Shown: positions 1 through 11,153 of the stretch, in pieces
Numbering within the stretch: position 1 is the stretch's first letter
Layout: each line of letters starts with the position of its first letter
From: Lumbricus rubellus
Lineage: Eukaryota > Annelida > Clitellata > Crassiclitellata > Lumbricidae
DNA: 64,000 bases
NCBI GenBank assembly: GCA_945859605.1
Contig: OX243818.1
Span: 40,269,596-40,333,595 of the forward strand
Direction of reading: 5' to 3'
The notes under the pieces: model-generated
Database searches by the model: none
What the model was told of the DNA's origin: nothing
The model's input: the letters and a program-made list of their open reading frames with translations, nothing else
Position numbers and translations under genes: made by a program

Positions 1-1098
1 TCATGCGTCTTCTACAATTCGCGACCTTAGAACTATAATAGTTCCATGTCCACTTTTTGCGAAACTGAGAAAAACGAATTTTAAGATTTGGTGACGAAAA
101 TGTTTTTCCCTGTTTCATTGATGGCGAATAAATTTACATTTTCGGACAACACTGTTTTTCCCTAGTATGATCTTAATATTTATTTTGATCATAATTTAAA
201 TTTAATACGAGTAATTTAGATATAAATATGGCACGGGTGACCATTTTTTGGACATAGAGCAGTATAGCACTGAGATTGTCTCAATTATGGACATAGAACA
301 CTATAATTGCGCGTACTTTGCTCAACATTATACTGCTCTATCTCGTGCCCCTAGAACTACATAGTTCTATGTCCACCTTTTGCTAAGCTGAGAAAACGAA
401 TTTCCTAATACAATTATTGCTGTGTGTTCAGTATTGAAAGATTACAGTTTATCGGAATTATACTAATTTTACAAAGTCTCTTTGGTAGCCTAATACATAC
501 AATAAATATGGAGGATGCAATATAATTATTAAGTTAATTACCAGACCATATTCTAACTTCCTGTACATAATCCATAAAACTATACAGACATAAGTCCACA
601 TGCTGCTTATAATTATTTCTATTCTTTATTGAACTTTACAACAGTGCATTCAATCTCACTTGCTTTGTAATATTAAGACGCTGACAAGGCCTAAGCAATG
701 ATCACAATTAAATTTAGCATTGTACATAGGCCTAATCATTAAGCAATTTCAGCAATGGGATCCAGGTAAGTGCAGGAAGTGCATCACATGCATTGAAATT
801 GCGACATTGCTGAAGCAATGAGTAAGCTTACGTCATTACTATGCTAAAAAGTAATGTTGTATCCGCCTACTCACAAAACTTTATTAAAATTATAGGCAAC
901 ATAAGAAAATAATGTTGGCTATCCCACGTGATAAAATATAATACTAGTCTTGCCGAAAGAAAAGAGACCTCATGAAATGAGACCTAGAAAGTTTATTTAC
1001 GTCAGTCTGTGTGAGATGTAACTTATAAAAGCTAGTGCTTAATCCTTAGGAATAAAAGGCAATGATAATTATGCATAGCTGTCTTCTTTTTTCCATGA
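1..1098. repeat. AT-rich spacer with a repeated TIR-like motif; no gene seen
   Basis: No convincing exon is visible. Positions 22-60 and 350-380 carry a palindromic motif (CCTTAGAACTATA..AGTTC..ATGTCCAC) that also bounds the element at 3347-4118. A GGACATAGA word recurs between. This looks like decayed copies of the same MITE family. Confidence 0.4.
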
Positions 1099-2933
1099 CT
1101 ATTTTTTATCATTGCGTCCCCGAAATTCTCTTTTTACTCTCCTTCCTGAAGAAGAAGTAACTGTTCTTAAAGTCATAACTTTCCTTCTTTTCCGTGGCTC
1201 TTCTGCAGCTGCAATCGAAGTACTACTTGACGAATTCTGTGTCTTCTGTCTGCTTGTTGTCCGTGGTGTAGGCTCTTCTTCTGCTGCTGCAATCGAAGTA
1301 AGTCTTGACGAATTCTGTGTCTTCTGTCTGCTTGTTGTCCGTGGTGTAGGCTCTTCTTCTGCTGCTGCAATCGAAGTACTACTTGACGAATTCTGTCTCT
1401 TCTGTCTGCTTGTTGTCCGTGGTGTAGGCTCTTCTTCTGCTGCTGCAATCGAAGTAAGTCTTGACGAATTCTGTGTCTTCTGTCTGCTTGTTGTCCGTGG
1501 TGTAGGCTCTTCTTCTGCTGCTGCAATCGAAGTACTACTTGACGAATTCTGTGTCTTCTGTCTGCTTGTTGTCCGTGGTGTAGGCTCTTCTTCTGCTGCT
1601 GCAATCGAAGTACTACTTGACGAATTCTGTGTCTTCTGTCTGCTTGTTGTCCGTGGTGTAGGCTCTTCTTCTGCTGCTGCAATCGAAGTACTACTTGACG
1701 AATTCTGTCTCTTCTGTCTGCTTGTTGTCCGTGGTGTAGGCTCTTCTTCTGCTGCTGCAATCGAAGTACTACTTGACGAATTCTGTGTCTTCTGTCTGCT
1801 TGTTGTCCGTGGTGTAGGCTCTTCTTCTGCTGCTGCAATCGAAGTACTACTTGACGAATTCTGTCTCTTCTGTCTGCTTGTTGTCCGTGGTGTAGGCTCT
1901 TCTTCTGCTGCTGCAATCGAAGTAAGTCTTGACGAATTCTGTGTCTTCTGTCTGCTTGTTGTCCGTGGTGTAGGCTCTTCTTCTGCTGCTGCAATCGAAG
2001 TAAGTCTTGACGAATTCTGTGTCTTCTGTCTGCTTGTTGTCCGTGGTGTAGGCTCTTCTTCTGCTGCTGCAATCGAAGTACTACTTGACGAATTCTGTGT
2101 CTTCTGTCTGCTTGTTGTCCGTGGTGTAGGCTCTTCTTCTGCTGTGAATGTAATTCTTTCATTGTATCAATCTCTTCTGACACTACTTTGTCTGCCTGTG
2201 AATGTAATTCTTTCATTGTATCAATCTCTTCTGACACTACTTTGTCTGCCTGTGAATGTAATTCTGTCATTGTATCAATCTCTTCTGACACTACTTTGTC
2301 TGCCTGTGAAGGTATTTCTGTCATTGTATCAATCTCTTCTGACATGTCTACTTTGTCTGCCTGTGAATGTAATTCTGTCATTGTATCAATCTCTTCTGAC
2401 ATGTCTACTTTGTCTGCCTGTGAATGTAATTCTGTCATTGTATCAATCTCTTCTGACACTACTTTCTCTGCCTGTGAAAGTATTTCTGTCATTGTATCAA
2501 TCTCTTCTGAAATGTCTACTTTGTCTGCCTGTGAATGTAATTCTGTCATTGTATCAATCTCTTCTGACACTACTTTGTCTGCCTGTGAAGGTATTTCTGT
2601 CATTGTATCAATCTCTTCTGACATGTCTACTTTGTCTGCCTGTGAATGTAATTCTGTCATTGTATCAATCTCTTCTGACACTACTTTGTCTGCCTGTGAA
2701 GGTATTTCTGTCATTGTATCAATCTCTTCTGACATGTCTACTTTGTCTGCCTGTGAATGTAATTCTGTCATTGTATCAATCTCTTCTGACTCTACTTTGT
2801 CTGCCTGTGAAGGTATTTCTGTCATTGTATCAATCTCTTCTGACACTACTTTGTCTGCCTGTGAAGGTATTTCTGTCATTGTATCAATCTCTTCTGACAC
2901 TACTTTGTCTGCCTCACGCTGCTTATCTCTTCT
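1099..2933 (-). CDS. 3' terminal exon of an unknown repeat protein with NLS-like tail
   Basis: Unrecognised gene. On the minus strand a pyrimidine-rich acceptor (CTATCAG at about 2934-2940) opens a frame reading SRRDKQREADKVVSEEIDTM. It runs through about 14 copies of an 18/19-residue acidic heptad-like unit (SEEIDTMTEIPSQADKVV, or LHSQADKVDM) at 2915-2140, then 12 copies of a 78-bp unit at 2140-1200. The most protein-like frame of the 78-bp unit is Ser/Thr/Glu/Pro rich (EEEPTPRTTSRQKTQ..). It ends in EEPRKRRKV, resembling a basic nuclear localisation signal, then GRRVKREFRGRNDKK and TAG at 1099-1101. The acidic frame and this frame differ by one base where the arrays meet (about 2140); in the acidic frame the 78-bp unit reads KKSLHHGQQADRR and the tail stops sooner. 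So there is a frameshift, an unseen splice, or the shorter ending is real. No upstream exon was identified. Confidence 0.45.
1200..2140. repeat. 78-bp minisatellite, 12 copies
   Basis: Twelve near-identical 78-bp units (26 codons) have few substitutions (GTACTACTT versus GTAAGTCTT; TGTGTC versus TGTCTC). The length is a multiple of three, so several frames stay open on both strands. The 609-codon plus-strand frame is therefore not evidence of a gene. Confidence 0.9.
2140..2915. repeat. 54/57-bp minisatellite, about 14 copies
   Basis: Units of 54 bp and 57 bp (extra ATG codon) partly alternate, giving a ~111-bp higher-order period. On the minus strand they code a repeating SEEIDTMTE..SQADKV peptide. 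The array directly abuts the 78-bp array. Confidence 0.85.
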
Positions 2934-3346
2934 TGACCTGATAGGTTAAAGTAAGAATTGAAAGAAATAGTTCAGCATCAGTACAAAATAATAACACTGA
3001 GTTACAGAGAAAAACAGCAATGCAATGTCATGCAAATTGACAATAAGATCTGGTATACCTGGCTTTAAGTCTTTCTCATGTAACCATGTGAATTCCAAAT
3101 CAGTGAATTATCATTTAATTATAAAAATCAGAGGCTAAATGAAGACTAGGATAAAGCCTACAGAATAGGCGATAAAATTGGTCCATGTAAATAGATCATA
3201 CTAGTATGACATGACTTTATTTTGTTTTGCACAAGAGAGCAAGATCATTTATTTCCACCATACTGATAAAAAAAGGTCCAAGCCTAGTGCATGCTAATAA
3301 CGCTAATAGGACGGTCAATAATTAACTAGACTAATTAATATATAGC
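2934..3346. other. Spacer upstream of the repeat-protein exon
   Basis: AT-rich sequence. If the minus-strand exon is real, this is its upstream intron. I see no further exon. Confidence 0.4.
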
Positions 3347-4118
3347 GACCTTAGAACTATATAGTACTAAGTCCACTTCTTTAATAATTATTGTTTTAAT
3401 AATGCAGGTAAACACAATTGAAGTGTTAAAACTATATAGTAATATGTCCACGAGCAACTCTGTTACGCGGCAATAATGAGCGAGGTCGTATTGTCAAATT
3501 GCGTTTTAGATCGTACTACTTCACAGATTGATATTCCCTGATGTTAGAAAAATCTTAAAACTTACCTTTTAACGTTGGATTCGTTATGCCAAAGGAAGAC
3601 ATTGTCCAGATTTCGCTTTTTTACAACTCTCCTATTGCTGCGGCGGAGCGTCGCCATTTTAACAGACAACTTCAGTGCTATATGGGTTTATATCCGAGTC
3701 ACGTGTTCTAATCTGTCACTGCTATTGGCTATGGACATAACGCTGTATAACAATTTTGCACATACCTAGTTTGCGGTTCTATCTAAAAGGCACGTGATAC
3801 TAAATTGAACATTCTATTGGCTATGGACATAACGCTGTGTAACAGTTTTGCACATACCTCGTTGGCGGTTCTATCTAAAAGGCACGTGATACGAAATTAC
3901 ACATTCTATTGGATGTGGACATGTGCCTTTACAGCTTTTAAAGACCTTCAAAATTTATGGACATGGAACTATTCTGCACTGGCATATAGAGCTTTAGAAA
4001 GCGTTTCCCGTTAAGCTAGACGGCTGAGGACATAGCCCATGTCATCACGTAAACGAATATAGCGTTAGGTTCATTTTTCAAAAAAGTGGACATGGAACTA
4101 TATAGTTCTAAGGTCGCG
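3347..4118. mobile_element. MITE with inverted GCGACCTTAGAACTATATAG ends
   Basis: The left end GCGACCTTAGAACTATATAG is matched in inverse at 4118. The two ends also share the following GTCCACTT stretch. The interior holds two ~88-bp tandem copies (about 3722-3800 and 3812-3893) of a segment starting CTATTGGCTATGGACATAAC. No target-site duplication was identified. Confidence 0.55.
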
Positions 4119-5159
4119 AATTTAGCAGTTGCCTGTAATTCAGTCACAATGTGGAAAATAATTGCTCGAATTTGATGCCGTTTGTTGTATTCGATACATA
4201 ATATACCCATTTATTGACCAGCAAAATTTCAGAATATTCAATATATGGTTACTAAGGACTTTTTTGATACAAATGTACTGAAACTTTGAGCTCGATTTTC
4301 TCCCTTGTTGTGATTCTACAAGTTGCAGAATCGAACGAATATAATTTCAGTTATCTTCAGTTAGAAAAAAGATATTTTCATTCTGTAAAAAGTATTTTGA
4401 AGCAGAATAACTGTAGAATATAACTGAATAATAAACTGAAAAACCATATGTTACGGCTTTTGAGGCCCAGGGTCACATTAGAGGTGTCTAAAACTGTCTA
4501 TAGTATTGGCTGGTGACAATTAGAACTTCTGCGACCCTGGAACAGGGCGCAGAGTTTCATTACATCGATCTCCATTAATGGATCACAGACTACACACTTG
4601 ACGAATTACAGAATACAGGAAGATACATATAGCATTTCTAGTTGACCTGTGCAGTGTATTGTATTATCATCACAAGGGCTAGGCCATTTCCATACACAGA
4701 CTTCGAACATTTACTTGAAAATTAGCATAGAGGGTTTGCTGATGGAAAGATATGTGACAGGACGTCTCAACATAGCAGACTTTAAAAGGTATGTACATGT
4801 ACGTTGAACCTGTGTTCAGAGGTGGAAGAATTTTTATCCATCCCATAGGGCGAGATTACTGAACAAAACGTTATAATTATATTTTAGTGTTTTTAAATTT
4901 TAAATTTTGATATATTACACTGACCAATGACCATTCTTTCTGCATAAATAGTAGGCTACCGATATTTTTATATGCCATTAAATTGAGTGTTTTTCTGGAT
5001 CTTGATGCTAACGAACTCTGACTAGAACTTGGACCACATCTCTAATATCTTAGACTCGGACTCGAACATCTTTGGACCCAGACAATGTTTGTTTTTGATC
5101 AAAATTTTATGTTAAGAATTTTTTGTCGCAATTTAATATGACTTCCTTATTTCATATAT
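4119..5159. other. Intergenic, no gene seen
   Basis: Short open frames here have no domain signature or splice context. Confidence 0.4.
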
Positions 5160-5341
5160 AGTTTGGTAGTGAGTATTGTGTACTTAGTATTTTAAATACT
5201 TTTCCAAGCCAAGTATTTTATACTTGTATTTTAAATACTTTTGTAAAAAAAGTATTTTTACTTGTATTTTAAATTACTTTTGTGAGCAAGTATTTTTACT
5301 TATACTCAAAAATACTTTTTGAAAGTATTTTCCCCATCACT
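5160..5341. repeat. Tandem AAGTATTTT repeat, probable hAT MITE end
   Basis: About four ~40-bp units of AAGTATTTT..ACTTGTATTTTAAATAC end in CCCCATCACTG. Read in reverse this gives CAGTGATGGGGAAAATAC, a form common at hAT MITE termini. No partner end was found. Confidence 0.45.
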
Positions 5342-5361
5342 GCTATTTAGTTTAGTTAGGT

Positions 5362-5515
5362 GAGTGATAAGGTCGATGTATGAAGGGGCAAGAACAACGG
5401 TAAGAAGCAGTGTGGGAAATACAGGAAAATTCGAAATACGAGTAGGTGTGCACCAGGGATCATGTCTTAGTCCTCTACAGTAACTATTCATTACTGTGAT
5501 GGACAGCTATCAGGC
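5362..5515 (+). pseudogene. LINE reverse-transcriptase fragment
   Basis: A short frame reads MYEGARTTV..GKFEIRVGVHQGSCLSPL, then a stop. VGVHQGS.LSPL is the RT palm motif B region of non-LTR retrotransposons. The piece is truncated on both sides and carries a stop. Confidence 0.6.
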
Positions 5516-6240
5516 ATTATTGTTTCAAACAGACAATATCTGAAGAGCTGTCTCTTCAACACTTCTTTTAACGTGATGAATCCCACATGAATATAAGACT
5601 AGACAAAAACAACGCAAATTGCAGATACGTGGTTCTTGCTTATGATGCCATGCGGTTTCTGCAGATACGTGGTTTTCACACACGCTGGTTCCCTGTGAAG
5701 AAATCGAGATAGGAGTTTCTCAATTTTTTCCAAGGTACAGGACCATCAATAGGCTAGATGCAGAAACTGCATCTAACTGAAACGGCAAAATTTTGAGTTA
5801 TGTGGTTCTTGCTTATGACGGCAGCGCTGTTCTCACATGTTAGAGCAATTATACAAGATGTAAGCTTAAACAGGTTCTACAGGAATCGAATTTAGCCGAG
5901 ACTCAGTGGCAGCTCATTTCGCAGTCGCCATCTTATTTCTGTTGCGTGTGCATGAACCTGGTGTTTGAATTGGCCGTTGGCCAAGGCACGTGGCTGCACG
6001 ACAGTGCACGTAGGGCCTATAATAGCCCCGGGCAGGTCTTCCATGCCGACAGGTCCTGGTATACGCCTGCTTGATGGAGGACGTGCGAGTGAAGGCTAGT
6101 TCTAGTAAATATGCATGTATACGCTCTAATGCTTCTGGGTACACTTTGCAAGGTTGGTGTGTGCTGAAGTCATGGTGAAAACCAGGTGGTAAGATTGCGA
6201 TGATGCGCAAACGTTCCTTCCTAAAGACAGACGCCAAGTT
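5516..6240. other. Spacer upstream of gene A
   Basis: No gene seen. The phrase TGCAGATACGTGGTT occurs twice (5623 and 5660), suggesting a small internal repeat. Confidence 0.35.
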
Positions 6241-6249
6241 GCCAAGCAA

Positions 6250-6547
6250 TAATAATATTTAGTACGGTTTGTTCAACTACAGACTGCCTTATTGACGCAA
6301 CCACGAAGTAGGACTTAAAATATTATTTATCATATTATTATGTGACTCTTGCTATTTCTCATATTAGGCTAATAATTATGTGTCTCTTGTTAAATCAGAG
6401 GCCATATTAGGCCTATGTTAAACGTTCATAAGAACTCAACGTTTTTAATCATAACAGAATCGTTCAGTATAGGCTATTTAAAGAAACAACTAGGCCCTAT
6501 AAAAGGCACAACTTACATATTTATATTTCAGCAAACGATCGATCGCT
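6250..6547 (+). promoter_or_regulatory. Putative promoter and 5' leader of gene A
   Basis: This block is recognisably shared with the sequence before gene C (36230-36554) and, on the minus strand, before gene B (31789-32000). Common words include GACGCAACC.CGAAG.AGGAC, TGTCTCTTGTTA and GTTTTTAATCATAACA. TATAAAAG at 6498-6505 lies 42 bp before the ATG at 6548, consistent with a short 5' UTR. C and B lack an obvious TATA box. Promoter function is inferred. Confidence 0.45.
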
Positions 6548-6644
6548 ATGGACGCCACTGCAGGAAAAGATTTGCGAAACAAAAGCGAAAACAATCGGAA
6601 ACGTAGGAATCCTGATTTGCGATGTTCGCCAAGTTGCGAAAGAG
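6548..6644 (+). CDS. Gene A exon 1, basic leader
   Basis: ATG at 6548 opens MDATAGKDLRNKSENN, then RKRRNPDLRCSPSC, to an AG|GTCAGT donor at 6645. The RKRRNPDLR stretch and the donor are shared with gene B exon 1. The exon ends in phase 1, whereas exon 2 needs phase 0, because AAAGAG replaces AAACAGAG before the donor. Possible readings: disrupted start exon, different start, or an unseen small exon. Confidence 0.4.
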
Positions 6645-7670
6645 GTCAGTGGAAAGAAACAATTATTATTCTTTAAACGGACTGCTAAGAGACCTTCGCC
6701 AGTTTGCTCCTTCTCGATCGCATCTCGCCCCTTAAATTAAACCTCTCGTCCACGGTCCACTCACATCTTCTCTGCTACTTTCCACTGACGACTGAAACCC
6801 TAAACATCATACAGCATAGCCGTACTTTGTCTGACTCCTCGTCTGACTCTCCGGGTTTTGATCCCCGCCTATCGATCTTGCTTTGATTGAGCGCTTGTGA
6901 AATAGCTGGTTTCACGACTTGGCTTTTGTGGGCGCTATAGAAGTTCCGAGTTTAGCCTTCAATAATTACGGAAACCGAACTCTTCAGACAATCCTACCAA
7001 GATTCTACTCTTGCATCATCAAACCATAATTACCGATCCTCTTCGTAACACCATGTTGTCTGCTACAGATTGTCCTCGTAAAATTTGGACACATGAACGA
7101 ACAGAGCAGTATGACAATTTTATACGAACCTGATTTCGTGTAGCGCCGGTGATAAGCTAATCTCCCTGAAGTGGCTTTTGTGGACGCAGAAAAATCTTCG
7201 AACATCTACATGTATGTTCACGTCGGCTTCATAGCCTATACAAAATTATACATTACAGTACGCCTACATTGCAACGAATGCTACAAAATAAATGTTGGGA
7301 AATCGGAGAAATATAGAACACAACTTACGATAGAACATTTAAATAATTTGTTTTCAAAATTTTTACTTTAAAGAAGAACATAAAAGACGGCCGAATGGAG
7401 AAATTGAACAGAATGCAACTCTGTCTGAAAGGCATACAGTGGTAAGTTTGCGCAATTACTATATCTAAAGCTAATAATTATGGTAGCAACGAGGTTAATT
7501 ATAGCACGATCAACTTGATGGTCACACTTCAAGCGACCTTTGACTGATGCTTTGTGAATGACCGAAGGTGGTATTAAGGGCTGAGAAAAATCGAGAATGA
7601 CCTTTAGACCGGTCGCGCGTACGGAAGCAAGGATCACCAAGTGACGTTTAGCTATAATATTATTATCGAA

Positions 7671-8311
7671 GTGACTAGCGGACCGCCTGGTGGCCGTTCA
7701 ATTTCAATTAATAGCGGACCGCCAGTCACATGTGTAGATAGAGGAGGTTGTCGAGTACAATTTCTGACCATCCCTTTGAAAGCAGTGTCAACAATGCGTG
7801 CTTGTCGGCAGGCTCTCACGATTTTACACGAATTGCAATGTAAAACGTTTAAAATTTCTTACAAATAACCCTACGTATGGACGAACATTGTGCACAGGTC
7901 TCAGTTTAGCGCTCTTTATCGTTAAATTTAAGCATGGCTATAACATAGAAGACCTAGGTGTCGTTCGCGTATAGAGTAAGGTTTCGCGTCGTGAGGGTCG
8001 GTTAGGGTTAGTGTTAGGGTTAGTGTTGTCATTACATTCTTAAGATTTTTGGGTCGTGAGGGTCGGTTAGGTTTAGTGTTAGGGTTAGTGTCGTCATTAA
8101 ATTCTTAAGATTTTTGCGTTGGTTCTTTAGCAATACTAGCAAGCCTGGTGGCTTGCTAGTATTCGTTATTGGACGGCCGCCACTGGCGGTCCGCTAGTAT
8201 TCAGCATTAGACGACCGCCTGGCGGCTTGCTAGTATTCTGTATTGGACGGCCGCCACTGGCGGTCCGCTAGTATTTGAAATTCGAGGGCCGCCTGTCGGT
8301 CCGCTAGTCAC
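7671..8311. mobile_element. Fold-back/MITE with GTGACTAGCGGACCG ends
   Basis: Ends are GTGACTAGCGGACCG at 7671 and its inverse ending at 8311. The right part has repeated GGCCGCCACTGGCGGTCC palindromes separated by GCTAGTATT. The middle has two ~66-bp copies containing GGTTAGGGTTAGTGTTAGGG, which resembles TTAGGG telomere repeats. There is no coding capacity. It lies in gene A intron 1. Confidence 0.6.
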
Positions 8312-8464
8312 AGCCTATTATTATTGTGTGTTAGGCTAATTATCTCTTCCTGTGTCGGCAGTTTGTGAAACGTAGGCCTATACGCCTGTTATCTGTAATC
8401 GCAGCATAAAATGTAAAATACTTTCGTTCCTACATTAAGCTTACATTAATTTTTGAATTGACTA

Positions 8465-8810
8465 GACTAAGTGATGGACCGAGTCTTGCGCTCAGAAACC
8501 CGTCTAAATGAACACATTTCTAAATTTGGTGATGTATCCAGTTATGTAATGGGACGCTACACTGGTTTCCTACACGGCGAAGCATCCAGTAGAGGATCGC
8601 TGTTCCGATTCGTCAATGTAAGCTTGGTGTCTCCTCTGACAACCTGCGAAAATACCTCCGTAAGAGCCCCATGAGCTCGGTTGCTCCATGGGTATCCAAG
8701 GGCACCGTCTCTCAGTTTTGAGCAGGTGCTATTGGTTCCATTCGCACGAACTGCAACTATGCAGAATCGAGACTTGTAGGCTACACTGCGAGCCCAATCG
8801 GCCCATGCAG
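8465..8810 (+). other. Duplicated intron-1 block shared by genes A, B and D
   Basis: The block begins GTGATGGACCGAGTC and aligns with the minus strand at 29010-29345 and 63600-63930. A 67-codon frame here (MMDRVLRSETRLNEH..) ends near a GTAAGC, but it is not conserved as a frame in D, where indels bring an early stop. I treat it as intronic, possibly a conserved regulatory segment or an untranslated exon. Confidence 0.4.
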
Positions 8811-9267
8811 TCATTGAATGATGTGGTTTAGGTGAGCAGTTTGTACGTCGAATGTGTGAGCAGTGGGAACGTTGAAGAACGTTTTAGCCTATAGGCTATG
8901 AACGCGTGTGACACCAGAATTCCATGCGTGATGAGCAGTGGGAACGCAAGCCAGGAATCTCCGGAACAGTGGGAACGCTGTTGCCATGCGGTCCCACCCA
9001 CTTTAAACCTTGAGCTCAGTGGACTGGAATGGGCTCCCACTCTAACCACGTCTGCTTCTTCATGGTGAACTTACTGAGGCATTTTTAGTCGACTCAAAAC
9101 TGTTTTTCTCCCGTCCTAGAGTCAGAAGTGCTTCTGAGTTGTCCACTATGAGAGACGCTGTAGAAATTCGTGAATGAATGAACAAACGAATGAATGAACG
9201 AGTGAGTGAATGACATCCAATGTCGTCTTCCAGTGTTAGCGTTGCATATTGTTTTTTTTTACTACAG

Positions 9268-9454
9268 CTGTACGATCTTCCACTGGAGATGTTGGACATA
9301 ATCCTGCAAAAGTCTTATCTGCATTGGATTTTGAATTCACCAATGAAGAAGAGAGACGAAGATGTTATCAGATCCCTTATGTCAGTCGACGTTTGCTTCA
9401 ATCAAAGAATCACCAGAAACCGGTTCAAGAAGGCAATCTGGCGTTACTTGAAAG
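9268..9454 (+). CDS. Gene A exon 2, F-box-like domain
   Basis: The acceptor T10-ACTACAG precedes LYDLPLEMLDIILQKSYLHW. This matches the F-box start (LP.E.L..IL), followed by VIRSLMSVDVCF and FKKAIWRYLK. The 187-nt exon is identical in length in all four genes. It starts in phase 0 and ends in phase 1 at AAAG|GCAAGG, a GC donor; genes B and D have AAAG|GTAATT at the same base. F-boxes bind SKP1 and recruit substrates to SCF ubiquitin ligases; here that role is inferred. The domain call is based on the N-terminal motif only. Confidence 0.7.
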
Positions 9455-9919
9455 GCAAGGTTTCTTTCAAGAATAATATTTTTGTGATTCTTTAGTTATT
9501 GCAGTCTACTCCAGTTCTTCTTCGAATGCTTCGTACAAACCGTTCTTAACTTTGTGTTCCAAATTGCTCGCCATATAGATTTCTAATGCACGTTGCTTGT
9601 TCAAGTGGTTGCTGGTATTCCAGATACCAAACGGATTGATACACACCAGTATTTGCACAGCAACCAGTGTTTAGAGTCTTTTTTTACAATTATTGGGTCA
9701 CTAGGTCAGAAAAGAATTTTCTGAAATAGTTTTTATGATGAAACTACGGATTTGTGCACAACCTACGCTACATTGACTTACCATACTTTGAGTTACAGTG
9801 CGTCAGCGTGAGTAATACCGGTTATGAGACCTATAAAGGGTTTCTATTCACTTTGGTTCTCGAATGAAATATTTCGCTGATGATGACATTTTTACATTCA
9901 AAGGTAATGATTGTTTTAA

Positions 9920-10850
9920 CCCTTATAGGGTCACCGGGGGGTAAAAAAATACCCCCAGCTCGGTTTTTCACGGAATTTTTTTTCCCTGAAAATAGTTGAA
10001 GAAATCACTTTTGTGACTTTGCCTAAATATGTTTTATGCACAGAATGCATCCAGTTTTATTATCTGTCCATGCACCCAAATCGGCTATAAAGTACGAAAA
10101 TGGACCACTTCGTAGCTATTTTAGTCAGGAATTCATAAACATAGCATTATGCATGCGTTACACGTGAGTGTATTGCTGTCACAATGTCTCCTTATCAGTA
10201 TCTGAACATTATATAGTATCATTCATTCATTCAAGTATTTATATAGCGCCTCTTCAAGGAAACTACTCAGAGGCGCTCCCGACTCCAGCACGGACAAATA
10301 GAAACGTATGTCATGATTAGTATCGTTTTACATATAGAAATCGTTTTGGTTTCATAAAATTAGGACTAATAAATGAAATTGTCTACAGCAAATCATGTGA
10401 AGTTAACAAGTGTAGCATCAATTTAGACCCTGAGCTCATGTTTCTAATGCACATATGACTTCGCTGATAGCCATTTTAATATTCTGGCCGCCATTTTGTC
10501 CGCCATTTTGATTTTCGTGCAGTGCCACATATGTGAATTTGGTTCCTTTGCATTCCTTGACCTCGAAAATGTTGATTTAGACTCTGAAATCATGTTTCCA
10601 TTGCATACATAACTTCACTTAAAACCATTTAAGATTATGGCGGCCATTTTGTCCGCCATTTTGATTTTCCTGAAGGGCTGCACATGTTTCTTTGTTCCAG
10701 TGCATTCCGCAAACCTTCTATAAATAATCTCTTTTAGTTTTATACTTGAAAATCGGAGTTTATCATAGGAATCATGCGAATCACAGTGGGGGTATTTTTT
10801 TACCCCCAGGTGACCAAAATCGGTTGAGAATATTCGTGACCCTATGAGGG
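9920..10850. mobile_element. piggyBac-like MITE flanked by TTAA
   Basis: Inverted ends are CCCTTATAGGGTCAC (left) and CCCTCATAGGGTCAC (right, reversed), with TTAA at 9916-9919 and 10851-10854. Subterminal palindromes GGGGGTA..TACCCCC sit inside each end. A degenerate SINE tail lies at about 10225-10300. There is no transposase. The right end is only 15 bp from the CARD exon. Confidence 0.7.
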
Positions 10851-10865
10851 TTAAATGTCTTATAG

Positions 10866-11153
10866 ATTTCTATGGAAAAACCAAGAGAAGATCTGCAGTC
10901 ATTAGAAACAACAGAAACTATCTTTTAGAAAATATTGAACCAAATAACGAAGTAATCGCTTCGCTGTTGTATGACAATTGCATAACGCAAGAACAAAGTC
11001 ACTTCATCCAACGACAGAATTCAACACAAGATAAGAATGCAGAGCTTTTGTACGTCGCGGAATCTTTCGACGAAACAAAGTTCTCAAGTTTCATCAAATG
11101 TATTCGACAAAACAAACAGCAGACAGTGGCAAGGATCATGGACAATGGGGGAG
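10866..11153 (+). CDS. Gene A exon 3, CARD domain
   Basis: The acceptor CTTATAG joins G|AT to give DFYGKTKRRSAVIRNNRNYL. The 288-nt exon reads on as a six-helix CARD-like pattern: RNNRNYLLENI (helix 1), EVIASLL, CITQEQSHFIQ, DKNAELLYVAES, FSSFIKCIRQNKQQTVARIM. It ends in phase 1 at GGAG|GTGAAA. CARDs mediate homotypic assembly in apoptosis and immune signalling. Residue spacing matches the family well, with the usual basic N-terminus and an Ile/Leu-rich core. Confidence 0.75.

Noticed and set aside
1200..2915. CRISPR-like array
   Set aside because: The units are directly adjacent with no unique spacers, and the context is eukaryotic.
1112..2941. 609-codon plus-strand frame with SSSAAAIEV repeats
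   Set aside because: It arises from 78-bp repeats divisible by three and has no ATG at its start. The minus strand has a better acceptor and a natural C-terminus.
8471..8674. 67-codon ORF as a gene A first exon
   Set aside because: A GTAAGC follows it, but the frame is not conserved in B or D. The GTCAGT-bounded exons at 6548, 36555 and 31788 fit better by position, and those of B and C also fit by phase.
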